Source: an uncultured Desulfovibrionaceae bacterium
GTDB lineage: Bacteria; Desulfobacterota; Desulfovibrionia; Desulfovibrionales; Desulfovibrionaceae
DNA length: 60,019 nucleotides
Assembly (NCBI GenBank): GCA_944325195.1
Contig: CALUZB010000007.1
Location: 1-60,019, forward strand
Direction: 5' to 3'
Part shown: positions 35,267 through 44,804 of the stretch, piece by piece
How the letters are laid out: the number at the start of each line of letters is the position of its first letter
Position numbering within the stretch: position 1 is the stretch's first letter
Made by a program: the position numbers and the translations under genes
Notes under the pieces: model-generated
The model's database searches: none
What the model saw: only the letters and a program-made list of their open reading frames with translations
What the model was told of the DNA's origin: nothing

Positions 35267-35416
35267 ATGCGAGTTAATATCCTGCTTGCCTGCACTGAGT
35301 GCAAGCGGCGCAACTACGCTACTTCTAAGAATAAGAAAAATACTACTGGACGCTTAGAGGTGAAGAAGTATTGCCCGTTTGATAGAAAGCATACTCTTCA
35401 TCGCGAAAGCAAGTAG
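35267..35416 (+). CDS. rpmG: 50S ribosomal protein L33
   Basis: A 49-residue ORF starts three bases after the tuf stop. [19 protein letters not shown] and the ending [17 protein letters not shown] match L33. The first zinc pair CTEC is present, but the second pair reads CPFD instead of CPxC, so only three of the four zinc cysteines remain. The size and position between tuf and tRNA-Trp/secE agree with gene order in related bacteria. Confidence 0.95.
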   Translation: MRVNILLACTECKRRNYATSKNKKNTTGRLEVKKYCPFDRKHTLHRESK

Positions 35417-35457
35417 TACTGAATAACCTGTAAATTGCCTGATTTTCTCCGTTTGTC

Positions 35458-35481
35458 TGCACCCGCCTTCAGGCGGGTGCA
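35458..35481 (+). terminator. very stable hairpin after rpmG, attenuator or processing site
   Basis: TGCACCCGCC and GGCGGGTGCA form a perfect 10-bp GC-rich stem around TTCA. It is followed by GAAAGAAAAA rather than T residues, so it is not a canonical terminator. It may protect the tuf-rpmG mRNA end or act with Rho, and it separates that part from tRNA-Trp. Confidence 0.5.
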
Positions 35482-35518
35482 GAAAGAAAAATCAGAATGT
35501 CCATAAGTTAATCATTGC

Positions 35519-35595
35519 AGGGCAGTAGCTCTAACGGCTAGAGCGCCGGTCTCCAAAACCGGATGCTGGGGGTTCGAATCCCTCCTGCCCTGCCA
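35519..35595 (+). tRNA. tRNA-Trp (anticodon CCA)
   Basis: AGGGCAG pairs with CTGCCCT, the anticodon loop is CTCCAAA, and CCA is encoded. It lies just upstream of secE, a placement common in Gram-negative bacteria. Confidence 0.97.
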
Positions 35596-35618
35596 AATCA
35601 ATCAAGGTTGTTTCCAAA

Positions 35619-35873
35619 ATGGCACAAAAAGCAGAGCAGGTAAAAAGTCCGCCTAAGGCTAAAAAGATAGCTTCGGTTCAGCCTGGCAAGGTGGCGGAAT
35701 TTGCCCGGTATTTGCGTGAGTCCCGCCTTGAGCTGAAGAAAGTCGTTTGGCCTACCCGTAAAGAAGTGCTTGCAACTACCGTGGCGGTAGTTGTTTTGGT
35801 TGCTGTAATGTGCCTTTATCTTGGGCTTGTTGATTTTGGTTTGACCAAGCTTATGCAATTGATACTTTCTTAA
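35619..35873 (+). CDS. secE: preprotein translocase subunit SecE
   Basis: 84 residues. There is a charged N-terminal stretch (MAQKAEQVKSPPKAKK), the conserved amphipathic segment YLRESRLELKKVVWPTRKEV and a single membrane helix (LATTVAVVVLVAVMCLYLGL). It clamps SecY in the inner membrane. It is the short one-helix form rather than the three-helix form of enterics. Its stop overlaps the first nusG ATG by one base (TAATG). Confidence 0.97.
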   Translation: MAQKAEQVKSPPKAKKIASVQPGKVAEFARYLRESRLELKKVVWPTRKEVLATTVAVVVLVAVMCLYLGLVDFGLTKLMQLILS

Positions 35874-36436
35874 TGGAACCTGACATGACTGATCTGGAGA
35901 TAACGCCTAAGGCCCGCTGGTATATTCTGCATACTTATTCCGGTTTTGAAAACCGGGTAGAGCAGACCATCCGCGAAATGATGCGTACCGGTCAGGACGA
36001 AGGGGCCATTGAAAATGTGATTATACCTACTGAAAAAGTGGTTGAGCTGGTTAAAGGCGCGAAGCGCACTTCTACCCGCAAATTTTATCCTGGCTATGTG
36101 ATGATTCGCATGGTTATGACGGACCAGTCATGGCACTTGGTTCAGTCCATACCTAAGGTGACCGGGTTTGTAGGTGGCAAAAACCGTCCTACGCCTATGT
36201 TGGACAGTGAGGCTGAGCGTATTTTGTCGATGATGGAAACTCGTCAGGAGCAACCACGACCCAAGTTCAATTTTGATCGTGGCGATGATGTGCGGGTTAT
36301 TGATGGGCCCTTTGCCGGGTTTAACGGTGTGGTTGAAGATGTTAACTTTGACAAGGGCAAACTCAGGGTTTCAGTTTCCATTTTTGGTAGACAAACCCCG
36401 GTGGAACTGGATTTTGTGCAGGTAATTAAAGGCTAG
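35873..36436 (+). CDS. nusG: transcription termination/antitermination factor NusG
   Basis: 187 residues. The N-terminal NGN domain has [31 protein letters not shown] and [14 protein letters not shown]. The C-terminal KOW domain has [19 protein letters not shown] and DFVQVIKG. It binds RNA polymerase and links it to Rho or to ribosomal protein S10. The first ATG overlaps the secE stop; a second in-frame ATG at 35885 ([12 protein letters not shown]) is an equally possible start, four codons later. It sits in the usual secE-nusG-rplK order. Confidence 0.98.
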   Translation: MEPDMTDLEITPKARWYILHTYSGFENRVEQTIREMMRTGQDEGAIENVIIPTEKVVELVKGAKRTSTRKFYPGYVMIRMVMTDQSWHLVQSIPKVTGFVGGKNRPTPMLDSEAERILSMMETRQEQPRPKFNFDRGDDVRVIDGPFAGFNGVVEDVNFDKGKLRVSVSIFGRQTPVELDFVQVIKG

Positions 36437-36468
36437 CTAAGCCTGATTAACTTATAAGGAAAGCTGAA

Positions 36469-36891
36469 ATGGCTAAGAAAGAAATTGCCAAAATTAAACT
36501 GCAAATTCCGGCAGGTGCTGCCAACCCCTCCCCGCCAGTGGGTCCGGCCCTTGGTCAGCACGGTTTGAACATCATGGAGTTTTGCAAGGCGTTTAATGCT
36601 AAAACCCAAGATGAAAAGGGCATGATTATTCCAGTAGTGATCACTGCCTATTCGGACAGGTCCTTTTCATTTATTACAAAAACCCCTCCTGCCTCTATTT
36701 TACTCGCTAAGGCAGCCAAAGTTCAGAAGGGATCCGGTGAGCCGAACCGCAATAAAGTCGGCTCTGTCAGCATGGCTCAGGTGGAAGAGATTGCAAAGCT
36801 TAAAATGCCCGACCTTACTGCAGCTTCTTTAGAGGCGGCAGTAAAAAGTATTATGGGCACTGCCCGCAGCATGGGCATAGATGTTAAGTAA
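36469..36891 (+). CDS. rplK: 50S ribosomal protein L11
   Basis: 140 residues, standard length. It starts [19 protein letters not shown] and includes the proline-rich [20 protein letters not shown] hinge that binds thiostrepton-like antibiotics and the C-terminal rRNA-binding domain. It forms the GTPase-associated stalk base and is needed for RelA activation in relatives. TAAGGAAAG precedes the start. Confidence 0.98.
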   Translation: MAKKEIAKIKLQIPAGAANPSPPVGPALGQHGLNIMEFCKAFNAKTQDEKGMIIPVVITAYSDRSFSFITKTPPASILLAKAAKVQKGSGEPNRNKVGSVSMAQVEEIAKLKMPDLTAASLEAAVKSIMGTARSMGIDVK

Positions 36892-36911
36892 AGCGTCCAT
36901 AATCCATTGTA

Positions 36912-36933
36912 CTGCCGGATGAAATGACGGCAG
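36912..36933 (+). promoter_or_regulatory. intercistronic hairpin between rplK and rplA
   Basis: CTGCCG and CGGCAG form a 6-bp stem around a GATGAAATGA loop in the 80-bp gap. It may be an mRNA element affecting L1/L11 balance. Confidence 0.35.
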
Positions 36934-36971
36934 GAGATTTGAAGACCTTTAACTAAAAAGGACGGTTAACC

Positions 36972-37679
36972 ATGCCAAGACATGGTAAAAAATATCGGAA
37001 TGTTTTAAAGGATCTTGACCGCAGCCGGTTGCGCAGTGTTGAAGAGGCGGTAAAAGGCTCTCTTGAAGCTTCCTTTGCTAAATTTGATGAAACTGTTGAT
37101 GTGGCTTTAGTGCTGGGTGTTGACCCTAAGTATTCTGATCAAATGGTACGTGGGGCAGTGGCGCTTCCGCATGGTTTGGGGAAAACAGTACGGGTTGCTG
37201 TGTTCTGTAAGGGTGATAAAGAAGCAGAGGCCAAGGAAGCCGGTGCTGATTATATTGGCGCTGAAGAGCTAGTGGAGAAAATCAAGGGCGGCTGGATGGA
37301 CTTTGATGCTGTGGTTGCAACCCCGGATGTCATGGCTTTGGTTGGTCAGATTGGTAGAATGCTTGGTCCGCGCGGTCTTATGCCCAACGCAAAAACCGGT
37401 ACAGTAACCTTTGATGTAGGCGCTGCTGTTCGTGAGATCAAGGCTGGCCGCGTTGAGTTTAAGGTTGATAAGGCCGGAGTGCTGCATGCTCCTTTAGGTA
37501 AAGTGAGCTTTGGCCCTGATAAAATTATAGATAATTTAAAAGCGTTACTTCAGACAGTTCAGCGTTTGAAACCCTCTGCAGCTAAAGGCAATTACATGAA
37601 GTCCATGGCTGTTTCTACTACTATGGGTGTGGGATTTAAAATTGATCCCAGTGAACTGAAGAAGTTTGTTGACAGTTAA
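36972..37679 (+). CDS. rplA: 50S ribosomal protein L1
   Basis: 235 residues, standard length. [20 protein letters not shown] opens the protein, and the family block [18 protein letters not shown] plus the end [19 protein letters not shown] are typical. L1 forms the mobile stalk at the E site and usually represses its own L11-L1 mRNA. AAGGACG precedes the ATG. Confidence 0.98.
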   Translation: MPRHGKKYRNVLKDLDRSRLRSVEEAVKGSLEASFAKFDETVDVALVLGVDPKYSDQMVRGAVALPHGLGKTVRVAVFCKGDKEAEAKEAGADYIGAEELVEKIKGGWMDFDAVVATPDVMALVGQIGRMLGPRGLMPNAKTGTVTFDVGAAVREIKAGRVEFKVDKAGVLHAPLGKVSFGPDKIIDNLKALLQTVQRLKPSAAKGNYMKSMAVSTTMGVGFKIDPSELKKFVDS

Positions 37680-37769
37680 TCAGGCGGAGCTGGTAGTGGT
37701 TTGCCTGATAACGTTGGCAGAAAATTACATCTGTTAATTATTGTATAGAGTAAATCTTAAATATTTCTG

Positions 37770-37935
37770 AATAATCAGAGATATTTATTGCGGTTGAGGC
37801 CCCGGAAATACGAGTTGAAGACAGCAGGTAGTAAGTGCCAACCATAAGCTTTTGAAGCAGGGTCGCTGTTTATTATGTCTTATGGTGGGTTTTTATTTAA
37901 ATCCTGCCGAGACTTTTCTTTAGCTTTGCTATTTC
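37770..37935 (+). promoter_or_regulatory. L10 leader, autoregulatory RNA upstream of rplJ
   Basis: The 290-bp rplA-rplJ gap carries the hallmarks of the L10 leader. GAAGACAGCAGG (37817-37828) is followed about 75 nt later by CCTGCCGAG (37903-37911), whose CAGG/CCTG parts pair. Inside, ACCATAAG (37841-37848) pairs with CTTATGGT (37879-37886). Known L10 leaders bind the L10(L12)4 complex through such a kink-turn stem and repress rplJL translation. Confidence 0.75.
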
Positions 37936-37969
37936 CACAGTGCAAAATAAGACTTTGAAGGAGACTCTA

Positions 37970-38488
37970 GTGAAAAGGTCTGAAAAAGCAGTTATCATAG
38001 AGATGCTGAAAGCTCGTGCTGAAGCTGCCTCTATCTCGCTGGTAACCGACTTCAAGGGCATGCAGGTGGAAGAGCTGACAACTCTTAGAAGAAAGATACG
38101 CGAAGCCAATGGTGAGTTTTATGTTGTTAAAAATACCTTGGCGCGCATTGCTTTCCAAGGCACTCCACAAGAGGGCATTGCTGATATGTTTAAGGAAAAC
38201 TGTGCAGTTGCCCTTGGTTTTGAAGACCCGGTAGCTATGGCTAAGGTGGTGAGCGAATTTGCTAAGAACAGCAATAAGTTCAGCCTTCGTCACGGCCAGC
38301 TTGATGGACGGGTCTTGACTGTAGACGATGTTGCTGCATTGTCGAAGTTGCCGAGCAAGCCAGAGCTTTTAGCTAAGGCGCTTGGAACAATGAATGCCGT
38401 GCCCACTCAGTTCGTGTCTTTGTTTGCCAACATTATTCGCGGTATGCTCAATTGTCTCAAGGCTATTGAAGAACAAAAGGCTGCTTAG
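37970..38488 (+). CDS. rplJ: 50S ribosomal protein L10
   Basis: 172 residues from the GTG at 37970, chosen because AAGGAG lies seven bases upstream. An earlier in-frame GTG at 37940 lacks such a site. [20 protein letters not shown] and [20 protein letters not shown] are typical. The C-terminal helix (about 140-172) carries the L7/L12 docking sites. L10 anchors the L12 dimers of the ribosomal stalk. Expression is probably autoregulated through the leader upstream. Confidence 0.97.
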   Translation: MKRSEKAVIIEMLKARAEAASISLVTDFKGMQVEELTTLRRKIREANGEFYVVKNTLARIAFQGTPQEGIADMFKENCAVALGFEDPVAMAKVVSEFAKNSNKFSLRHGQLDGRVLTVDDVAALSKLPSKPELLAKALGTMNAVPTQFVSLFANIIRGMLNCLKAIEEQKAA

Positions 38489-38548
38489 TTGGCTTACTGG
38501 CTAACATGTATTTTAAGCTTTAAAGCAAAGGTTTAAGGAGATTTCCAA

Positions 38549-38935
38549 ATGGCTGATATTACCAAAGATCAAGTAGTTGAATTTATTGCCAACATGAGTG
38601 TTCTTGAGCTTTCTGAGTTCATTAAAGAACTGGAAGATAAGTTTGGTGTGTCCGCAGCCGCCCCTGTGGCTGCTGTTCCTGTGGCTGCCGCTGCCGGCGA
38701 AGCCGCCCCGGCTGCTGAAGAAAAGACCGAGTTTGACGTAATTCTGGCTGCCACCGGCGATAACAAAATTGCGGTAATTAAGGTTGTACGTGCTCTTACC
38801 GGTTTAGGCCTGAAAGAAGCCAAAGATAAAGTGGATGGGGCTCCCCAGCCGATCAAAGAAGGCGTTTCCAAGGAAGAAGCTGCGGAAGCGAAGAAGCAAC
38901 TTGAAGAAGCCGGCGCTAAGGTTGAAGTTAAGTAG
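38549..38935 (+). CDS. rplL: 50S ribosomal protein L7/L12
   Basis: 128 residues. An N-terminal dimerisation helix pair ([20 protein letters not shown]) is followed by the flexible Ala/Pro hinge ([19 protein letters not shown]) and the factor-binding C-terminal domain ([20 protein letters not shown]). AAGGAG precedes the ATG. A strong terminator follows only 20 bp after the stop, closing the operon. The rpoB gene expected next in most bacteria is absent from the remaining window. Confidence 0.98.
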   Translation: MADITKDQVVEFIANMSVLELSEFIKELEDKFGVSAAAPVAAVPVAAAAGEAAPAAEEKTEFDVILAATGDNKIAVIKVVRALTGLGLKEAKDKVDGAPQPIKEGVSKEEAAEAKKQLEEAGAKVEVK

Positions 38936-38954
38936 CCAACCTGTTTATTTTGTT

Positions 38955-38989
38955 AAAAAAGCAGCTTGAAGTTTTCAGGCTGCTTTTTT
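38955..38989 (+). terminator. strong intrinsic terminator after rplL
   Basis: AAAAAAGCAGCTTGAA and TTCAGGCTGCTTTTTT form a 16-bp stem with one G-T wobble and a 3-nt loop. The A/T tails make it bidirectional-looking, and the T-run is on the rplL side. Confidence 0.95.
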
Positions 38990-39078
38990 CTTATTGTTAA
39001 GCTGGTTTATTGACACTTCTACAAGGGAGATTTTATCGTTTGATTTAAAGTGGGCAACAGGGGAGGGGTGTGATTGCT

Positions 39079-40263
39079 ATGAATAACAAAGTATCCTTGT
39101 GGACTAAGGACTTCATCTTGGTTTGTATTGCCCAATTGGCAATTTCAGTCAGCTTTATGTCCGTTGCCACCATCTTACCCATATTTTTGGAAGAACACCT
39201 TAAACTTAAGGGATTACTGTTGGGCATAGTTGTTGCCTGTTATACAGTAACCACAATCTTCGTTAGGCCTTTCATTGGTTATCTCATAGATCATTGGGGT
39301 AGAAAGATTATTTACCTGCCGTCCTATTGTCTTTTTGGTATCTTATTTTTATTTTATCCTTTTATCGGTACTTTAGCGGGGATGATACTTTTACGTCTTG
39401 TCCATGGCATCTTTTGGGGAGCCAATTTGGCTGGAGCAGGAACTGTAGCTGTAGACATAATTCCTGCCCAGCGTCGTGGGGAAGGATTGGGGATCTTTGG
39501 GCTTACGGCAAGTATCGGTATGGCCCTGGGGCCAGCGCTTGGAGTAATGATTATTTCCCAGTTCAGTTATAAGGCTTTGTTTATGGGGTGCGGTATTCTG
39601 TTGTTGATTTTCTTCTTAGTCACCCTGACCTTGCACATTCCTCGTATTCCCAAGTCTAAAAGGAAATTTACGTTTACAGGTTTAATTGAAAAAAACAGTT
39701 TGCCTATGGGCCTAGTAATGATGATTCTGACCGTTTCATACGGCGGATTAACTACCTACACCGCAAAGTATGTTGCTTCGGGGCAGGTGCAGGCCTCTGC
39801 AGGAATATTTTTTATCTGTCTGGCTTTGGGAATGGCCGTGTGTCGAATTCTGGCCGGAAAAAGTTTTGACCGTTCCGGACCAACCAGAGTGATGGGATAT
39901 TGCTTTATATTCAGCATCGCAGGCTATTTGTTATTGGCCTTTACCAGAGATGCTTTGCCATTTTATGCTTCCGCTTTTGTGTTAGGTTTGGGCTATGGAA
40001 TAGCCTTTCCTGTTTGCTCCGCTATGGTTAACCATCTGGTGGGGCCAGATCGTCGGGGTGTGGCAAATGCAACTTTCTGGACTCTTTTTGACGTAGGAAT
40101 TTGCACAGGCATTGTTCTTGTGGGGTTTGCGCAGGAAAAGTTCGGTTGGTTTCCCACCCAGATTGGTCAGGGGGCACTTTTGCTGTTGGCTGTAGTTTTA
40201 TTCTGGTTTTATAGTTTGCCGCATTACTTTTATACCTTACACAGGAAGCGCCCTGAGCTTTAA
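39079..40263 (+). CDS. MFS transporter of unknown substrate
   Basis: 394 residues from the ATG at 39079, with GGGAGGGG upstream; a GTG at 39070 would add three residues but overlaps that site. Twelve membrane helices are visible, with the motif-A-like loop GYLIDHWGRKIIYLPSYC and the helix-5 region GLTASIGMALGPALGVMI. LVHGIFWGANLAGAG recalls the YfcJ/YhhS/arabinose-efflux branch. TTGACA at 39010-39015 may be its -35 box. It sits where rpoB is normally found, and it seems richer in A/T-ending codons than the ribosomal genes next to it, so insertion here by transfer or rearrangement is possible. Confidence 0.88.
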   Translation: MNNKVSLWTKDFILVCIAQLAISVSFMSVATILPIFLEEHLKLKGLLLGIVVACYTVTTIFVRPFIGYLIDHWGRKIIYLPSYCLFGILFLFYPFIGTLAGMILLRLVHGIFWGANLAGAGTVAVDIIPAQRRGEGLGIFGLTASIGMALGPALGVMIISQFSYKALFMGCGILLLIFFLVTLTLHIPRIPKSKRKFTFTGLIEKNSLPMGLVMMILTVSYGGLTTYTAKYVASGQVQASAGIFFICLALGMAVCRILAGKSFDRSGPTRVMGYCFIFSIAGYLLLAFTRDALPFYASAFVLGLGYGIAFPVCSAMVNHLVGPDRRGVANATFWTLFDVGICTGIVLVGFAQEKFGWFPTQIGQGALLLLAVVLFWFYSLPHYFYTLHRKRPEL

Positions 40264-40701
40264 AAATGTTTAGTGACTCCAATGCGGGTGGGCAACTAGG
40301 ATAATATCTTCAATGCAATGCTCAATTAACCACTAGTTTCTTTTTGTTGAGTATAAGGATTTCTGGGGCGATATATTGAAGCTATAAAAGCGAAATAAAA
40401 TCCAAGCCTTAGTCTGGAGCGGAGAGGGCAGGTGCGATTTAAACCATTTATCCTTTCCTAGTCCATGCAGCAGAACTGGTATAATGTCTGCTGTTGAATT
40501 GTAGAATTCTAAAGTTTAGTTAAGCAACTGTGCGAAAAAGGGATTACTTTACAACTCAACAGCATGGTAAGAGATAGGGCAGCAGTTATGCTTTGGTTCC
40601 CGCTGCCCATAAACTCCTTAGATTTCACCCTTTAAGGGTGAATCCATATTCAAATGAAAATCCGGCCCTATGCAAGTGAATTACAATAAAAGGATAAACC
40701 T
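40264..40701. other. long intergenic region with promoter-like palindrome and hairpins
   Basis: 438 bp between convergent genes. It holds the inverted-repeat-flanked promoter-like element at 40468-40493, a hairpin GGGCAGC/GCTGCCC near 40577-40608, and the palindrome TTCACCCTT/AAGGGTGAA near 40624-40642 that may end the thrC transcript. No ORF with a ribosome site was found; an unannotated small RNA is possible. Confidence 0.45.
40468..40493 (+). promoter_or_regulatory. extended -10 promoter element inside an inverted repeat
   Basis: CAGCAGA (40468-40474) and TCTGCTG (40487-40493) form a perfect 7-bp inverted repeat. Between them is TGGTATAAT, an extended -10 box. A repressor at the repeat would cover the promoter. 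No protein gene lies downstream on this strand. Confidence 0.4.
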
Positions 40702-42150
40702 TTATTTTACTTTTAAGCCAAGTCGCTTCGCAGCTGCATTGGCGGCCTCGTCATAATACGCTTCCTTAGCCTGACTGGTTAGACGTTCTTCCGCAATCAG
40801 CATTTCCGGTTGGTTCATCAGCTCCGGTCTGGGTGATACTTCATATTCAGCAGGGAAAGTGTTGTTGAAATACATGTCCTGGAAGCCCGAGAATTTCAAA
40901 GCATGGGCTGTGGCGTCCAGAACAGCAAAAGTGTTGTGATCAATCAGGCCGCACTCCTGCGCCTGCAATAATCCAGCCAGACACTCCCCGCCTTGAGTGC
41001 AGGCGATGTGTCCGTGTTGATTGGCCATAAGCATGGCATCCATAATTGCCTGCTCTTCAACCTGCACAACATTGAATGAGCCGCCTTGCTCCAAATAACG
41101 CCCAGCCAGCAAATGAACCCGGGGGAATGATACCGGATCGCCGATCATGGCAGCTTGGGCAACAGAGGGAATAACCTGCACCGGCTTATACTCACGCTTA
41201 CCTTCAGGTTGAGCATAGTATCTGAAGACCGGATCCGCGTGCGAAGATTGCACCCCAAACATCATGGGCAGTTCTGCTATGATGCCCAGTTGTTTAAGTT
41301 TCAGGAAACCGGCCATTACCGCTGTAATGTTGCCTGCATTGCCGATAGGGACAAACACCGCTTTATCGCCTAACTCCCAATCACACCATTGAGCGATTTC
41401 AAATGCGTAGGATTCCTGCCCCAGGATACGCCAGGCGTTTTTAGAATTGAGCAGAGCTACACGATATTTGTCGGCCAGCCGCTCAACCACTTTCATGCAG
41501 TCATCAAACACTCCGGGCAGTTCCAGAACTGTGGCCCCGCTGCCTAAGGGTTGCGACAACTGTTGCGGAGTTACTTTGCCATATGGCAGAAGGACCACTG
41601 AACGAATCGGTCCTCCCACATATGAGGCGTAGAGTGCGGCTGAAGCTGAAGTATCGCCGGTTGAAGCGCAGATAGTCAGCACCTCGCTCCAGGCATGTTT
41701 ACGGGTCATCCCTTTCAAGTAGCTGAATGCACAGGCCATTCCCCGATCTTTAAATGAAGCGGACGGATTTTGCCCGTCGTTTTTATATCCGAAATTCAGG
41801 TTGAGTTTCTTGGAAAATTCTGGAGCCGCCAGAATAATCGGGGTATTCCCTTCACCCAGGTAAACGATATCGGCTTCTTCCAATACCGGTGCAATCAGCT
41901 CGTAAAAACGGAAAATTCCCCGCAAGGATTGACGCTTGGCTGCTGCACGCAAGTCAAAAAGCTCACGCCAGCTTTGCCCGCTCCTCTCGCCCAACCGGTG
42001 GAAATTTTTATCCTCAAGCAGGAACACGTCGCCGCAATCAGGGCAGGTGTAGTGCAGTTCGTCCATGTTATAGCGCTTACCGCAGCCCAGACAATAATAC
42101 TCCATAACGCCACGATAATTGGGGAACTGATTGGCAGTGTCTAAGCTCAT
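40702..42150 (-). CDS. thrC: threonine synthase
   Basis: 482 residues. It converts O-phosphohomoserine to threonine using PLP. The N-terminus carries a zinc-ribbon-like CLGC...CPDC segment. The PLP lysine lies in NPSASFKDRGMACAFSYL. ICASTGDTSASAALYASYVG and the phosphate-binding PIGNAGNITAVMAGFLKLK loop follow. Length and the N-terminal ribbon match the longer form in Desulfovibrio-like bacteria. GGAG lies five bases before the ATG. It is monocistronic, with a spoT-type gene 179 bp upstream on the same strand. Confidence 0.96.
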   Translation of the reverse strand: MSLDTANQFPNYRGVMEYYCLGCGKRYNMDELHYTCPDCGDVFLLEDKNFHRLGERSGQSWRELFDLRAAAKRQSLRGIFRFYELIAPVLEEADIVYLGEGNTPIILAAPEFSKKLNLNFGYKNDGQNPSASFKDRGMACAFSYLKGMTRKHAWSEVLTICASTGDTSASAALYASYVGGPIRSVVLLPYGKVTPQQLSQPLGSGATVLELPGVFDDCMKVVERLADKYRVALLNSKNAWRILGQESYAFEIAQWCDWELGDKAVFVPIGNAGNITAVMAGFLKLKQLGIIAELPMMFGVQSSHADPVFRYYAQPEGKREYKPVQVIPSVAQAAMIGDPVSFPRVHLLAGRYLEQGGSFNVVQVEEQAIMDAMLMANQHGHIACTQGGECLAGLLQAQECGLIDHNTFAVLDATAHALKFSGFQDMYFNNTFPAEYEVSPRPELMNQPEMLIAEERLTSQAKEAYYDEAANAAAKRLGLKVK

Positions 42151-42329
42151 TGCATCTCCAGTGAATTGAGTTTATATCCTGATAATACCAGACTATTCTT
42201 AAACAGCCAACCGCAAAGTCAATTAAAACCGGTTTAGGAAGTCGGTTTTTGAAATCTGTAAATCAAGGCGTGAACAGTCGCTCTCTTTATTGTTTTTACA
42301 ACTTTACGTGGCTTTCCAAAAGGTATGGA

Positions 42330-44570
42330 TTATTCCGCTCCGCCGCTGAAACGGGTTACTTCCACTATATGGTCAAGTTTATGGATTACATCAATGGTCT
42401 GATACAGATGGGCCACGTCAGTAACCTCAACGGTAAAATCCATAATGGTTTTTCCGTCCACCTGAGAGCGGATTTGCCCTGAATCGATATTGATTTTATT
42501 CTCTGCCAGCACTGTCGCGATAGCCGCCAGTACTCCCGGTTGGTTGTCCGCAACTATATTGATGCGGGAAGGATAAGGGCGCCCGGCGTGACCTTCCCAG
42601 TAAACCGGAATAAGCCGTTCCGGCTCCATATTAGGAACATTGATACAGTCGGAGGTATGGACTGTAATGCCGCGCCCCCGGCTGATATAGCCGACAATGT
42701 GGTCGCCGGGAATGGGGTTGCAGCAACCGGCGAAACGCACCAAGACATCGTCCACCCCGGTGATGATAACCCCTTCAGACTTTCGCGGTTCATCAGTCTC
42801 TGGTTTGGCAGTTTCCGGTGTGGGCGCCGCGACTTCTTCCGATTTCGGTGACAGTCGGTTAAGCACTTTGCGCGGAGTCAGCCGGGCATATCCAACTGCT
42901 GAATACATTTCTTCCGCCGACTTGAACTTAAGCTCTTCAGCCAGTTCTTCAATTTCGGCTTCTTTTAGCTTAAGGAAGTTAATCCCCATACGCCGCCCCT
43001 GTTTTTCAAGCATCTCCTTACCTAATGTGATGCTGCGGGAGCGTTCCTCAGTACGGATATAGTTGTTGATGTAAGTGCGGGCCTTGGCGGTCTTAATGAA
43101 TTTAAGCCAATCCCGGCTGGGATGACGGCTGGGGTCAGTGATAATTTCCACTGAATCACCAGAGCGCAGGCGGGTGTTTATCGGCACCAGTTTCCCGTTG
43201 ACCTTGGCCCCAGATGTTTGTGCCCCCACCTTGGAGTGGATCATGAAGGCGAAGTCCACCGGGGTGGCCCCTTCCGGCAATTCCAGTACATCTCCCCGCG
43301 GCGTGAACACATATATTTCATCTTTGAACATGTCAAAACGCAGCGAGTGCATGAACTCCTTGGAATTTGACTCCTGCTTCTGCCAGTCGAGCAGTTCATG
43401 CAACCAGGCGAACTGAGCCACGTTTTTAGCAGCGATACGCCCGTTTTCCTTGTAATGCCAATGCGAGGCCACGCCGTGTTCGGCCATGCGGTCCATTTCC
43501 CAAGTGCGGATCTGAATTTCAAAACGTTCGCCTTCAGGGCCGACTACAGTGGTGTGCAGGCTTTGATACATATTGGCCTTGGGCATGGAAATATAGTCTT
43601 TGAACCGTCCCTGCACGGGCTTCCAGACGGAGTGCGCCAGGCCGAGCACTGTGTAGCAGCTTTTTACTTCGTTTACGATTACCCGGAAGGCAAGGATGTC
43701 GTGCACCTGGTCCAGGGTCAGGTTTTGTTGCAGCATCTTTTTGTAAATGCTGTATTTGTGCTTGATCCTTCCCAGTATTTCCCCGTGAATACCGGCCTCA
43801 TCAAGCATTGTGCGCAGTTCAGAGCGGATGCGCTGGATATACTGCTGGTCCTGGGCAAAATTGCGGTCAAGCCAGTCGGACATTTGCACATAAATATCCG
43901 GCTTGAGGTACATGAATGAAAGATCTTCCAGCTCAAGCTTTATCCGGTGCAGGCCCAGTCGGTTAGCCAGAGGCACATAAATATCCATGGTTTCCTGGGC
44001 GATGCGCATCTGCTTGTGGGGCTTCTGAAATTCTAAAGTCCGCATATTGTGCAGGCGGTCTGCCAGCTTGACCATCAGCACCCGGATATCCTCGGCCATG
44101 GCCAGAATCATTTTCCGGATGCTTTCAGCCTGGGCTTCTTCCTTACTTTCAAATTTCATCAGCGAGATTTTTGAAACGCCGTCAACTATTTGGGCAACAT
44201 CTTTTCCGAATAGTTTTTCAATGTCCTCAACTGTAGTGTCGGTGTCTTCAACCGTATCATGCAGAAGTCCGGAAGCAATGGTTGCTTCGTCCATGCGCAT
44301 GTCGGCCAGAATATAGGCAACAGCCAAGGGATGAGAGAGGTATGGCTCTCCGGACAGGCGCACCTGGCCGGCGTGGGCTTGTGCCGCAAAGACATAAGCT
44401 CTTTGTAGAAGGGTGGTATCAGCGTCGTGTTGGATGGAGCGCACTTTGTCGATTATGTCTTGAATACGCACTACAACCGGCATACCTGTGCGGCCGGGAA
44501 CGGGAGGCGTTTGAGGTGCTTGGGTCTGGGCTGTAGCGGCTTGAGCGGGATTTTGCATCGCTTTTTCCAT
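42330..44570 (-). CDS. bifunctional (p)ppGpp synthetase/hydrolase (Rel/SpoT family)
   Basis: 746 residues with the full long-RSH architecture. An HD hydrolase domain spans about 40-200 (YLSHPLAVAYILADM, then LLHDTVEDTDTTVED with the catalytic HD, and VKLADRLHNMRTLEF). The synthetase domain follows (GRIKHKYSIYKKM), then TGS (VFTPRGDVLELPEGATPVDF), a zinc-finger/helical region and a C-terminal ACT domain (about 665-746). Both catalytic centres look intact, so it should make and degrade the alarmone in response to starvation. It is probably the only RSH protein here. The first ATG lacks a ribosome site; the second ATG, four codons in, has GGAAAAAG before it and may be the true start. Confidence 0.96.
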   Translation of the reverse strand: MEKAMQNPAQAATAQTQAPQTPPVPGRTGMPVVVRIQDIIDKVRSIQHDADTTLLQRAYVFAAQAHAGQVRLSGEPYLSHPLAVAYILADMRMDEATIASGLLHDTVEDTDTTVEDIEKLFGKDVAQIVDGVSKISLMKFESKEEAQAESIRKMILAMAEDIRVLMVKLADRLHNMRTLEFQKPHKQMRIAQETMDIYVPLANRLGLHRIKLELEDLSFMYLKPDIYVQMSDWLDRNFAQDQQYIQRIRSELRTMLDEAGIHGEILGRIKHKYSIYKKMLQQNLTLDQVHDILAFRVIVNEVKSCYTVLGLAHSVWKPVQGRFKDYISMPKANMYQSLHTTVVGPEGERFEIQIRTWEMDRMAEHGVASHWHYKENGRIAAKNVAQFAWLHELLDWQKQESNSKEFMHSLRFDMFKDEIYVFTPRGDVLELPEGATPVDFAFMIHSKVGAQTSGAKVNGKLVPINTRLRSGDSVEIITDPSRHPSRDWLKFIKTAKARTYINNYIRTEERSRSITLGKEMLEKQGRRMGINFLKLKEAEIEELAEELKFKSAEEMYSAVGYARLTPRKVLNRLSPKSEEVAAPTPETAKPETDEPRKSEGVIITGVDDVLVRFAGCCNPIPGDHIVGYISRGRGITVHTSDCINVPNMEPERLIPVYWEGHAGRPYPSRINIVADNQPGVLAAIATVLAENKINIDSGQIRSQVDGKTIMDFTVEVTDVAHLYQTIDVIHKLDHIVEVTRFSGGAE

Positions 44571-44804
44571 AAAGTAACGAATATTAACTAAACTTCATTA
44601 TGTTCCGGGTGTAAGTAGCAACTTCCAGTCGGGCTGTGTGACCGGCTGGTTGGGCAACTGGTCATCATGGGAAACAAACTCTCAATTTGAACTATTTTTG
44701 CTTAAATGTCAGGTCTTGGCAAGCGGAAAAAGAGTTTCCTCAGGTGGACTGGCATTTTTTAGCCGGGCATGATAATAAGCATCATCACGTTCAAAGGAGC
44801 AAAT

